Assembly (NCBI GenBank): GCA_036346225.1
Contig: JARFIW010000115.1
Span: 1,612,001 to 1,676,000, forward strand
Length of the DNA stretch: 64,000 nucleotides
Direction: 5' to 3'
Origin: Platerodrilus igneus
Taxonomy: Eukaryota > Arthropoda > Insecta > Coleoptera > Lycidae
Numbering within the stretch: the first letter of the stretch is position 1; each line of letters opens with the position of its first letter. This document shows positions 38,701-50,487 of the stretch, one piece after another. Both the position numbers and the translations under genes were made by a program. The notes under the pieces are model-generated. The model was not told the DNA's origin, did not search any database, and worked only from the letters and a program-made list of their open reading frames with translations.

Positions 38701-41700
38701 TCGTAAACAAAAACAAACACTTTAAAATCAACGATATTAGAAAATGAAAACAAGCGATAAACAAAACAAAGTCAAAACTATCTAAAAGTATTAATACAAA
38801 CGAAGAAAAATAAACGATGATCGTAAACAAAGGCCAAAACTGCAAAATATATTGCTATATACAAACAAAACAAGCGATAATCGTAAACAAAGGTAACACT
38901 TTAACATATTTAAAATAAACAAACAAAAGCAAGCGATAATATTAATGTCAACCCGCATTAAAAACGAACAGAAACGAGTAACGGTCGTAAACAAAGGCAA
39001 ATACTTCAAAATCATCGACATCGGAAAACAAAAACAAGCGATAAACAGAACAAAGTCAAAACTATCCAAAATTATTAATATAAACGAAGGAAAACAAGCG
39101 ATGATGGTAAACAAAGGCAAAAACTGCAAAATGTATTATTAAATACAATCAGAACTAAGCGATAATCGTAATCAAAGGTAACACTTTAACTTATTTAAAA
39201 TAAACAAATAAAAACAAGCGATAATCGTAAACAAAGTCAACCCGCCTTAAAATTACAAATGTAAATCAACAGAAACAAGCAACGGTCGTAAACAAAGGCA
39301 AACACTTTAAAATCATCGATATCTGAAAACAAAAACAAGCGATAATCGAAACCCAAAGTAACACTTTAACATAGTTAAAATAAACAAACAAAAGCAAGCG
39401 ATAATATTAAAGTCAACCCGCATTAAAAACGAACAGAAACGTGTAACGGTCGTAAACAAAAGCAAACACCTCAAAATCATCGACATCGGAAAACAAAAAC
39501 AAGCGTTAAACAGAACAAAGTCAAAACTATCCAAAATTATTAATATAAACGAAGAAAAACAAGCGATGTTGGTAAACAAAGGCAAAAACCGCAAAATGTA
39601 TTATTAAATAGAATCAGAACTAAGCGATAATCGTAATCAAAGGTAACACTTTAACTTATTTAAAATAAACAAACAAAAGCAAGCGGTAATCGTAAACGAA
39701 GTCAACCCGCATTAAAATTACAAGTGTATATGAACGAAAGCAAGCAACGGCCGTAAACAAAGGCAAACACTTTAAAATTATCGATATACGGAAACAAAAA
39801 CAAGCGATAAACAAAACAAGGTCAAAACTATAAAACTAGTAATATAAACGAGGAAAAACAAGCGATGATGGTAAACAAAGGCAAATACTGTAAAATTTTT
39901 GATATAAACAATTAAAAACAAGTGATAATCATAAACAAAGGCAAAGCACTTTACAGCCATGATCGTAAACAAAGAAAAACTTTCAAATTTTCAATGTAAA
40001 CAAACGAAAACAAGCTATAATTGTAATCAAAGGCAAAATATTTGAGAAATTCCAAAAAAAAACAATAATCGTAAATAAACGCAAGACAATTTTAAATTTT
40101 CAATGCAAACAAACAAAAAATCAGCGGTAATTGTAAACAAAAGCAAAAACATTTTCAATATGAACAATAATCTTAAACTAGGGCCAAACACTTCAAAATC
40201 TTTTATTTAAAACAAAACAGACAATACCTTTAAACAAAGGCAAGCAACTTAAAAATTTTTTAGTATAAAGGAACAAAAACAAACGATTATCGTAAACAAA
40301 AATAGAACATTTAAAAATTTTCAATATAAACAAACAAAAACAAGCTATAACCATAAACAAATTCAAAAAGTATTACATTTTTATAAACAAACAAAACCAA
40401 ACGATCGTCAACAAAGGCAAAAGTTGTAAATTGTTAGATACAAACATTTAAAACGCAATAATCATAAACAAACGCAAACACATTAAAAACGATGATAGTA
40501 AACAAAAGCAACTCACTTAAAAATTATCAATGTAAACAAACAAAAACTTGCGATAATCATAAACAAAGGTAAACACTTTAAAATGTTTAACATTAACAAA
40601 CAGAAACAAGCGATAATCGTAAACAAAATCAAATCGCTTTAAAGTTTTCAATATAAACAAACAAAAGCAAACGATAATCGCAAACAAATGCAAAATAAAC
40701 TAATTCTTTCAATATAAATAAAACAAAGACTAGTGATATTCGTATACAATGATAACCCACATAAAAATTTTTAGTGTGAATAAACAAAACTAAACAATAA
40801 TCGTAAACAATTGCAAAACACTTTAAAGCGATAATCGTAAACAAAGGCAAACACTTTGTAATCTTTAAGATTAACAAACAAAAGCAAACGATAATCGTAA
40901 ACAAAGATAAAACCTTTAAAATTTTTAATACATACAAAGAAAAACAAACGATAATCGTGAAAAATGCAAAACACTTCAAAGTTTTCAAGATATACAAACA
41001 AAAACAAGCGATAATCGCAAACAAAGGCAAACACTTTAAATTTTTGTTATAAACAAATAAAAACAATCGATGATTGTTAAAAAAAGCAAACCACTTTAAA
41101 ATTTCTAATATAAACAAGAAAAACACTTAAAAATATTCAACATAAGCAAACGGAAACAGACGATAATCTTTATTTAAAATTTTCAATGTATACAAACAAA
41201 AGCAAGAAACAATTGTAAACAAAGGCAAACTATTAAAAATCATTAAATTAAAAAATCAACTACAAGCAATAAACGTAAACCAAAGCGAAACTTTTTAAAA
41301 TATTTAATATAAACAAAGAAAAACCAAAGATAATTGTAAACAAGGCAAAAACTAAATTTTTTGATATAAACACGAACGATAGTCGTAAACAAATCCAGAA
41401 CACTTTAAAATAAACAAACAGAAGCAAGCGATTACCGTAAATAAAGGCAACCCGCATTAAAATTACTAAGGTAAATGAACAGAAACAAGCAACGGTCGTA
41501 AACAAAGGCAAACACTTTAAAATCATCGAGATCAGAAAACAAAAACAAGCGATAAACAGAATAAAGTCAAAACTATCCAAAATTATTAATATAAACGAAG
41601 AAAAACAAGTGATGATGGTAAACAAAGGCAAAAACTGCAAAATATTTTACTATATACAAACAAAAACAAGCGATAATCGTAATCAAAGGTAACACTTTAA

Positions 41701-42465
41701 CATATTTCAAATAAACAAACAAAAGCAAGCGATAATAGTATACAAAGTCGACCCGCTTCAAAATTACTAATGTAAATGAACAAAAACAAGAAACGGTCGT
41801 AAACAAAGGCAAACACTTCAAAATCATCGATATCAGAAAACAAAAACAAGCGATAACCAAAACAAAGTCAAAACTATCCAAAATTATTAATATAAACGAA
41901 GAAAAACAAACGATGAAGGTAAACAAAGACAAAAACTGCAAAACATATTGCTATATACAAACAAAAACAAGCGATAATTGTGATCAAAGGTAACACTTTA
42001 ACATGTTTAAAATAAACAAACAAACGCAAGCAATAAACGTAAACAAAGTCAACCCGCTTTAAAATAACCAAAGTAGATGAAAAGAAACAGACAAAGCTAG
42101 TAAACAAAAGCAAGCACTTTAAAATCATCGAGATCAGAAAACAAAAACAAGCGATAAACAACAAAGACAAAACTATCCAAAATTATTAATATAAACGAAG
42201 AAAATCAAGCGATGATGGTAAACAAAGGCAAAAACTGCAAAATATATTACTATATACAAACAAAAACAAACGATAATTGTAATCAAAGGTAATACTAACA
42301 TATTTAAAATAAACAAACAAAAGCAAGCGATGATCGTAAACAAAGTCAACCTGCGTTAAAATTACCAATGTATATGAACAGAAACAAGAAACGTTCTAAA
42401 CAAAGGCAAACTCTTTAAAATTATCGATATCAGAAACCAAAACAAGCGATAAAAAGGAAGACATT

Positions 42466-45400
42466 GGAGAAAAGCAAAGGCAATTATTCGATAAATACAA
42501 AAATAAACACAACTTTACGAAAATTAAATAAAAGTTACCTATAGTTTCAGAAAATAAAATGGGTAGGATGCTATGTTTTAAAATTCAAACAAAGGTAAGG
42601 AAGTCGTTAAAATGAAACAAAGGTAATTTTCAGATAATACTAAAATAAACGCAATTATAGGTGATTTAATTAGAAAAAATCTTTACTTTAAGGAGATAAA
42701 ATAAGTTAGATGTTTATGATTTAAAATTTAAACAAAAATAGAAAGACGTTGAAGAGAAACAAAGGCAACACTATATAAATACAAAAATAAACCCAGTTTT
42801 ACGCAATTTAATCAGAAAAACCTTTTATTTAAAAGAGACAAAATAGTTTAAATGTTGATACTTTAAATTTAAACAAAGGAAAGGAAAACGGTGAAGCAAA
42901 CAAAGGCAATTTTAGATAATTACAATTTTACGTAATTTAATCGACAATAATTTTTACTTTAAGGAGACAAAAAAGGATAAGTGTCTATGCTTTAAAATTT
43001 AAACAAAGGCAAAGGAAAACGTTGATGAAAAACAAAGGTAAAATTAGTTATATACAAAGGTTAACACAATTTAGCGTAATTTAGTTTAAAATAACTTTAC
43101 CTTAACGAGACAAAGTAGGTTAAGTATCTGCACTCAAAAATTTAAAGAAATGGAAGAGCTCGAAGAGAAACAAAGGTAACTTGAAACAATTACTTTTACG
43201 TAATTTAATCAGAACAAATTTTTACTTTACTAGGACAAAAAAGTTAAGTAATCATGCTTTAAAATTTAAACAAAAGCAAAGGAATGCGTTGAAAAAAAAC
43301 AAAGGTAAAATTAGATATACAAAAATTAACACAATTATTGTATTTTAGTTTAAAATAACTTTACCTTAACGAGATAAAGTAGGTTAATTATTTGGGATTT
43401 AAAATTTAAACAAAGTAAAGGAACACGTTGAAGAGAAACAAAGGCAATTTTATATAATTACAATTTTACGTAATTAAATCAGAAATAATTTTTACTTTAA
43501 GGAGCCAAAAAAGTTAAGTGTATATGCTTTAAAATTTACACAAAGGCGAATAAACACGTTAAAGAAAACAAAGGTAAAATTGGGTATATACAAAAATTAA
43601 CACAAATTAACGAAATCTAATTTAAAATAACTTTGCGTTAACGAGACAAAGTAGGTTAAGTATTTGATCTTAAAAATTTAAAGAAATGAAAGGAAGAGCT
43701 CGAAGAGAAACAAAGGCAATTTTAGATAATTACTTTTACGTAGTTTAATCAGAAATAATTTTTACTTTAAAAAAACAAACCAGGATAAATGTATATGCTT
43801 TAAAATTTAAACAAAGGTAAAAACAAGTTAAAGAAAAACAACGGTAAAATTAGATATACAGAAATTAATACAATTTAACGTAATTTAATTTAAAATAACT
43901 TTACCTTAACGAGATAAAGTAGGTTAATTATTTAGGATTTAAAATTTAAACAAAAAAAACGAAAACGTTGAAGACAAACAAAGCCAATTTTATATAATTA
44001 CAATTTTACGTAATTTAATCAGAAATAATATTTACTTTAAGGAGACAAAAAAGGTAAGCGTATATGCTTTAAAATTTAAACAAAGGCAAAGGGGAACACC
44101 TTGAAAAAAAACAAAGGTAAAAATAGATATATACAAAAATTAATACAATTTAACGTAATTTAATTTAAAATAACTTTACCTTAAAGAGACAAAGTAGGTT
44201 AATTATTTGGGATTTAAAATTTAAACAAAGGAAAGGAAAACGTTGAAGAGAAACAAAGGCAATTTTATATAATTTCAATTTTACGTAATTTAATCAGAAA
44301 TAACTTTTACTTTAAGGAGACAAAAGAGGTTCAGTGTATTTGATTTAAAATTTAAACAAAGGAAAGGAAAACGTTGAGGACAAACAAAGGCAATTTTATA
44401 TAATTTCAATTTTACGTAATTTAATCAGAAATATCTTTTATTTTAGATAGACAAAAGAAGTTTAGTGTTTATGCTTTAAAGTTAAACAAGGGCAAATAAA
44501 AACATCGAAAAAAGACAAAGGCGAAATGGAATGAATACAAAAACTAACACAATTTAACAAAACTTGGTTTAAATTAACTTTACCTTAAAGAGACAAAGTA
44601 GGTTAATTATTTGGGATTTAAAATTTAAACAAAGGAAAGGAAAACGTTGAAGAGAAACAAAGGCAATTTTATATAATTACAATTTTACGTAATTTAATCA
44701 GAAATAACTTCTACTTTAAGAAGAGAAAAAGATTCCGTGAATTTGATTTAAAATTTAAACAAAGGAAAGGAAAACGTTGACGAGAAACAAAGGCAATTTT
44801 ATTTAATTACAATTTTACGTAATTTAATTAAAAATATCTTTTATTTTAAATAGACAAAAGAAGTTGAGTGTTTATGCTTTAAAATTTAAACAAAGGCAAA
44901 TAAAAACATCAAAGAAAGTCAAAGGCGAAGCGAAATGAATACAAAAACTAACACAATTTAACGAAATTTAGTTTAAATTAACTTTACCTTAAAGAGACAA
45001 AGTAGGTTAATTATTTGGGATTTAAAATTTAAACAAAGGAAAGGAAAACGTTGAAGAGTAACAAAGGAAATTTTATATAATTACAGTTTTACGTAATTTA
45101 ATCAGAAATAATTTTAACTTTAAGGAGACAAAAAAAGGTAAGTGTATATGCTATAAAATTAAACAAAGGAAAGGAAAACGTTATAGAGAAACAAAGGCAA
45201 TTTTATATAATTGCAATTTTACGTAATTTAATCAGAAATATCTTTTACTTTAAGTAGACAAAAGAAGTTGAGTGTTTATGCTTTAAAACTTAAACAAAGG
45301 CAAATAAAAACATCGAAGAAAGACAAAGGCCAAGCAAAATCAATACAATAACTAACACAATTTAACAAAATTTAGTTTGAAATAACTTTACCTTAAAGAT

Positions 45401-45895
45401 ACAAAGTAGGTTAATTATTTGGGATTTAAAATTTAAACAAAGGGAAGGAAAACGTCGAAAAGAAACAAAGGCAATTTTATATAATTACAATTTTATGTAA
45501 TTTAATCAAAAATAACTTTTACTTTAAGGAGACAAAAGAAGTTCAGTGTATTTGATTTAAAATTTAAACAAAGGAAAGCAAAACATTGAAGACAAACAAA
45601 AGCAAAAATAGATAAATAACAAAATTGACACAACTTAACATAGTTTAGTTTAAAATTACTTCAAAGAGACAAGGTAGGTTCAATATTTGAGCTCTAAAAT
45701 TTAAACAAAGGATAGGACGACTTTAAAGAGAAACAAAGGCAAAGCCAGAATTAAATAAATACAAAAATAAACACAATTTTCTACAATTGAATTAGAAATA
45801 ACTTCACTTTAAGAAGACTAAATAATTTAAATGTTGAGCTTTAAAATTTAAACAAAGGGAAAGGACGAGGTTGAAGAAAAACAAAGGCAACCAAG
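42466..45895 (+). repeat. ~135-bp satellite array with dimeric and trimeric higher-order units
   Basis: The unit contains TTTAAAATTTAAACAAAGG, then AAACGTTGAAGAGAAACAAA, then ATTACAATTTTACGTAATTT and ACTTTAAGGAGACAAAA. The landmark AAAGTAGGTTAA lies at about 43112, 43377, 43648, 43917 and 44191 (intervals 265-274 bp, two monomers), then at 44595, 44999 and 45403 (intervals exactly 404 bp, three monomers). Each monomer has two AAACAAAGG words, also the most conserved word of the preceding 60-bp array, so the two arrays may be related. Junctions with neighbours are gradual on the left and abrupt on the right. Confidence 0.9.
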
Positions 45896-46340
45896 CAAAC
45901 ACTTGACGAAATATTTAATTTTGAATGAAAACCTTGTACTTCCTTATCGATTTTGGGGGTTTTCCACTTCAGATAGTGCGCTCTGCGTCCTACAGTACGA
46001 TGACAATGGTTCAGGAATGTATCTACAGGTGTAGTGCAATCGATAAACGCCAACGCTCATAGTTGAACGTTTCTGGCAAACTATTTATCATGAAGGAGTT
46101 TCAGGTATGTTCATAGGTATTGAGCATTTCACGCAATTCCAATAGTAAAAAAGCTGTGACTATTATCACGCTAACATTCCAGAATATTCTAGTTTGTACG
46201 AAAAGCGATTACATTCTTTAGTTCTTGATTTATTTAGGTGCGTTGGAAAGGATTTTAGGCGTTTGCGCATTCTTCTCCAGAAAGCGGCGTTGCTGTTGTC
46301 ATCGTCATCGTCGAGTTATTTCTAAATTTTTCAAAGACGC
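45896..46340. other. Single-copy spacer
   Basis: This is a short stretch of mixed composition with no tandem period. A minus-strand frame of 70 codons (45841-46053) begins within it and ends in the array; I do not recognise it. Nothing else is supported. Confidence 0.5.
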
Positions 46341-49300
46341 TCAGCAGAAGATGGCAAAGATGCTGTATGCTAGGAGATACTTAATCTGAGAGACGGCTGG
46401 AAAAATTGTACACCTGAGAAAGACTCAATCTGCTCAAGATCAAGTTTACACTCACTCTGGAAGATGCGAAGACGCTCAACAAAGGCTCACACAAGAAATA
46501 GCACGTATTCTGAAAGATGACAAAGACACTCAAAGTCTACATCACTCTGGAAGATGGCTAAGGCACTCAAGATGAAGCATGCATTAGAAGATAATCACCC
46601 ACTTTAGAAGATGGAGTAAACCCTAGCGCTCAAGAAAAGATGTACACCGCGCTCAAGAAAAGGTGCGTACCAGCGTTCAAAAAGTGTACACCAGAAAATG
46701 ACTATTCGTTCGGAAAGATGGCAAAGATGCTCAAGGACGACGATCGCTTTAGAAGATCATGAAGACGCTCAAGAAAAAGTCTACGCCAGAAAGTAGCAAC
46801 TCTCCTGCAACGACGACAGACCCTCAAAAGGTATTAACACCAGAAGATAGAAACCACATATAACTCTGCGCGATAACTAGAATACCTCGAAGAAAAAGTG
46901 TACACCAATAAATTACTATTCGTTCGAGAAATAGCGAGGATGCTCAAGAAAGATTCTTTATCAAAGGACAACGTTTATTTTGGAAGATCGCCAGTTCTCA
47001 AGAAAAAGTTTACGCCAGAAAGTAGCAACTCTGCTGAAGACGAGGACGACCCTCAAAATTTTATTCTGCAAGATCGCAAAGACGCTCAAGAAAAACCTAC
47101 GCCAAAAAGTAACAACTCTGCTGCAAGACGACGAAAGAGCCTCAAAAAAGTATACACCACAAGAGGCCACTTACAAAGAGACGACTAGATGCCGAAATAA
47201 AATGTGTACACCAAAAATCATTTTTTGTTCAGGAAACAGCGAAGATGCTCAAGAAAGATTCTTTACCAAAGGACGACGTTCATTTTGGAAGATCGCCAAG
47301 TTGCTCAAGAAAAAGTCTTACGCCAGAAAGTAACAACTCTGCTGCAGAACGACGAAGACCCTCAAAAAAGTATACACCACAAAAGGCCACTTACAAAGAG
47401 ACGACTAGATGCCGAAGAAAAAGTGTACACCAAAAATCACTTTTCGTTCAGGAAACAGCGAAGATGCTCAAGAAAGATTCTTTACCAAAGCACGACGTTT
47501 AGTTTAGAAGATCGCCAAGTTGCTCAAGAAAAAGTCTACGCCAAAAGTACAACTCTGCTGCAAAACGACGAAGACCCTCAAAAAAGTATACACCACAAGA
47601 TGCCACTTACTAAAAGACGACTAGATGCTGAAGAAAAAGTGTACACCAAAAAATCACTTTTCGTTCAGGAAACAGCGAAGATGCTCAAGAAAGATTCCTT
47701 ACCAAAGGACGACGTTTATTTTGGAAGATCGCCAGTCGCTCAAGAAAAAGTCTTCGCCAGAAAGTAGCAACTCTGCTGCAAGACGACGAAGAGCCTCTAA
47801 AAGTATACACCACAAGATGCCACTTACTAAGAGACGACTAGATGCTGAAGAAAAGTGTACACCAAAAAATTACTTTTCGTTTAGGAAACAGCAAGGATGC
47901 TCCAGAAAGATTCTTTACCTAAGGACGACGTTTATTTTGGAAGATTGCCAGTCGCTCAATAAAAGTCCTACGCCTGAAAGTAGCAACCCTGCTGCAAAAC
48001 GACGAAGACCCTCAAAAAATATCACCTCAAGATTCCACTTACTAAGAGATGACTAGATGCGAAGAAAAATGACACCAAAAATACTTTTCGTTCAGGAAAC
48101 CAGCAAGATTCTCAAGAAAGATTCTTTACCTAAAGACGACGTTTATTTTGGAAGATCGCCAGCCGCTCAAGAAAAAGTCTACGCTAGAAAGTAGCAACTC
48201 TGCTGCAAAAGGACAAAGAACCTCAAAAAGTATACACCACAAGATTCCACTTACTAAGAGATGACTAGATGCTGAACTTTTCGTTCAAAAACCAGCAAAG
48301 ATTCTCAAGAAAGATTCTTTACCTAAAGACGACGTTTATTTTGGAAGATCGCCAGCCGCTCAAGAAAAAGTCTACGCTAGAAAGTAGCAACTCTGCACAA
48401 AACGACGAAGACCCTCAAAAAGTATACACCACAAAATGCCACTTACTAAGAGATGACTAGATGCTGAAGAAAAAGTGTATACCAAAAAATCACTTTTTGT
48501 TCAGGAAACTGCGAAGATGCTCAAGAAAGATTCTTTACCAAAGCCCGACGTTTATTTTGGAAGATCGCCAGTCGCTCAAGAAAAAGTCTTCGCCAGAAAG
48601 TAGCAACTCTGCTGCAAAACGACGAAGACCCTCAAAAAAGTATACACTACAAGATGCCACTTACTAAGAGATGACTAGATGCTGAAGAAAAGGTGTACAC
48701 CAAAAAATCGCTTTTCGTTCAGGAAACAGCGAAGATGCTCAAGAAAGATTCTTTACCAAAGCACGACGTTTAGTTTAGAAAATCGCCAAGTTGCTCAAGA
48801 AAAAGTCTACGCCAGGAAGTAGCAACTCTGCTGCAAAACGACGAATACCTTCAAAAAAGTATACACCACAAGATGCCACTTACTAAGAGATGACTAGATG
48901 CCTGAAGAAAAATACACCAAATTACTTTCGTTCGGGAAACAGCGAAGATGCTCAAGAAAGATTCGTTACCAAAGCACGACGTTTATTTTGGAAAATCGCC
49001 AGTCGCTCAAGAAAAAGTTTACGCCAGAAAGTAGCAACTCTGCTGAAGACGACGAAGACCCTCAAAAAGTATATACCACAAGATGCCACTTACTAAGAGA
49101 TGACTAGATCCTGAAGAAAAAATGTACACCAAAAAATTACTATTCGTTCGGGAAATAGCGAAGATGCTCAAGAAAGATTCTATACCAAAACCCGAAATTC
49201 ATTGTGGAAGATCGCAAAGACGCTCAAGAAAAAGCTTACACCAGAAAGTAGCAACTCAGCAGTAAGATAGACCCTCAGAAAAGTATACACCAGAAGATGA

Positions 49301-50487
49301 CACTTATTCTAGGAGATGACTAGATGCTGAAGAAAAGGTGTACACTAAAAAATTACTATTTGTTCGGAAAATGGCGAAGACGCTCAAGAAGTCGAAATTC
49401 ATTCTGGAAGTTCGTAAAAACACTCAAGAAAAAGACTACACCAGAAAGTAGCAACTCGGCGGCAAGACAGAACCTCGAAAAAGTTTACACCAGAAGATGA
49501 CACTTACGCTAGGAGATGACTAGATGCTGAAGAAAAGGTGTTCATAAAAAAATTACTATTCGTTCGGGAAATAACGAAGATGCTCAAGAAAGATTCTATA
49601 CCAAAAGTCGAAATTCATTCTGGGAGATCGCAAAGACGCTCAGGAAAAACCTACACAAGAAAATAGCAACTCACCTACAAGACGGCAAAGGCCCTCGAAA
49701 AGTATACACCAATACTAAGAACCGACTGTGTGTTGAAGAAAAAATGTACACCAGAAAACAATCACTAATTGTAGAAGATAACAAAGGTGCTCAGGAAAAA
49801 TCTTTACCAGAAGATGCCGCTCAGTTTGAAAGATTGCACACGCACCAGAAAATAACCATTCGTTCTAGAAGATGGCAAAGAAAACTCTGGAAAACTGCTA
49901 AGACAATCAAGAGACTGTATAGACCACAAGACGACAACTAACACTTCAAGATGGTGAAAACTTTTAAACGTGTACACCAGAAAACCACCATTCATTCTGG
50001 AAGATAGAAAACATGATTAAGAAAAAAGCTACAGCAGTTGATGAAAGCCACTCTAGAAGATGGTAGTAACCCTCAAGAAAAAGGCTACACAAGAGGAAGA
50101 TACTCAGTCTGAAAACTGGATAAGACGCTCGGAAGTTATATATTAGAAAATAGTCACTCACTCTGGAAGATTGTACAGGTCTTGAAGAACCGACTTAAGA
50201 AAAATTGTACATAAGAAATTGCCCATTTATTCTGGAAAATGTCCAAAAAGCTCCTCTCTACACCGCAGGATTGAAGATAGCCCAAGAGGAAGTCTACATC
50301 CCATCCTGCAAGCTGATAAAACTTTCAAGCAGAAGTGCACATAAAAATGGAATTTGTGTGTGAAGGTAGTAATGACGTTCAAGAAAAAATTTACACCAGA
50401 AGATGCTACTCACCCTGAAAAAGACTATGACACTGAAGAAAAGATCTACATTATAAAACAACGGGTCACTCTGGAAGATTTGAAGAA
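46341..50487 (+). repeat. ~54-bp repeat family with a 217-bp tetrameric higher-order unit
   Basis: The basic unit is GAAGATGCTCAAGAAAAAGT plus TACACCAGAAGATG and a variable tail, about 54 bp. Between about 46900 and 49200 four types form a unit of about 217 bp. The landmark CTCAAGAAAGATTCTTTACC occurs near 46942, 47248, 47467, 47684, 47900, 48111, 48304, 48520, 48738, 48951 and 49168, with most intervals 211-219 bp. Flanks (46341-46900 and 49300-50487) have the basic unit without this order. Since 217 leaves remainder 1 on division by 3, the reading frame shifts in each copy. Plus-strand frames up to 187 codons (47204-47767) therefore translate different frames of the same repeat and are not genes. 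Confidence 0.92.

Larger units (their letters stand above)
30641..42465 (+). repeat. ~60-bp A-rich satellite array (AAGCGATAATCGTAAACAAA family)
   Basis: A unit of about 60 bp recurs some 200 times: AACAAAAACAAGCGATAATC, then GTAAACAAAGGCAAACACTT, then TAAAATTTTCAATATAAAC. The plus strand is very rich in A and poor in T, so stops are rare on the minus strand. That gives many minus-strand frames of 60-165 codons with repeating hydrophobic peptides (VYDYRLLLFVYF-like). They resemble membrane proteins but follow directly from the repeat unit. Two textures alternate: a pentameric organisation of ~285-300 bp (about 30900-34470, 38560-39900, 41390-42465) and a more monomeric one (about 34470-38560 and 39900-41390). 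Confidence 0.94.

Noticed and set aside
30641..42465. Many minus-strand frames with hydrophobic F/L/V/C/Y-rich peptides, superficially like multi-pass membrane proteins or chemoreceptors
   Set aside because: They are the complement of an A-rich 60-bp satellite (20 codons per unit). The peptide repeats with the DNA unit, and the frames overlap and are broken by unit-length indels. No family motif is present.
46898..49107. Lysine/arginine/serine-rich frames in the 217-bp repeat that resemble a nuclear repeat protein
   Set aside because: 217 is not a multiple of 3, so successive copies are read in different frames. The frames overlap and end at the recurrent GACTAG/GATGACTAG stop.
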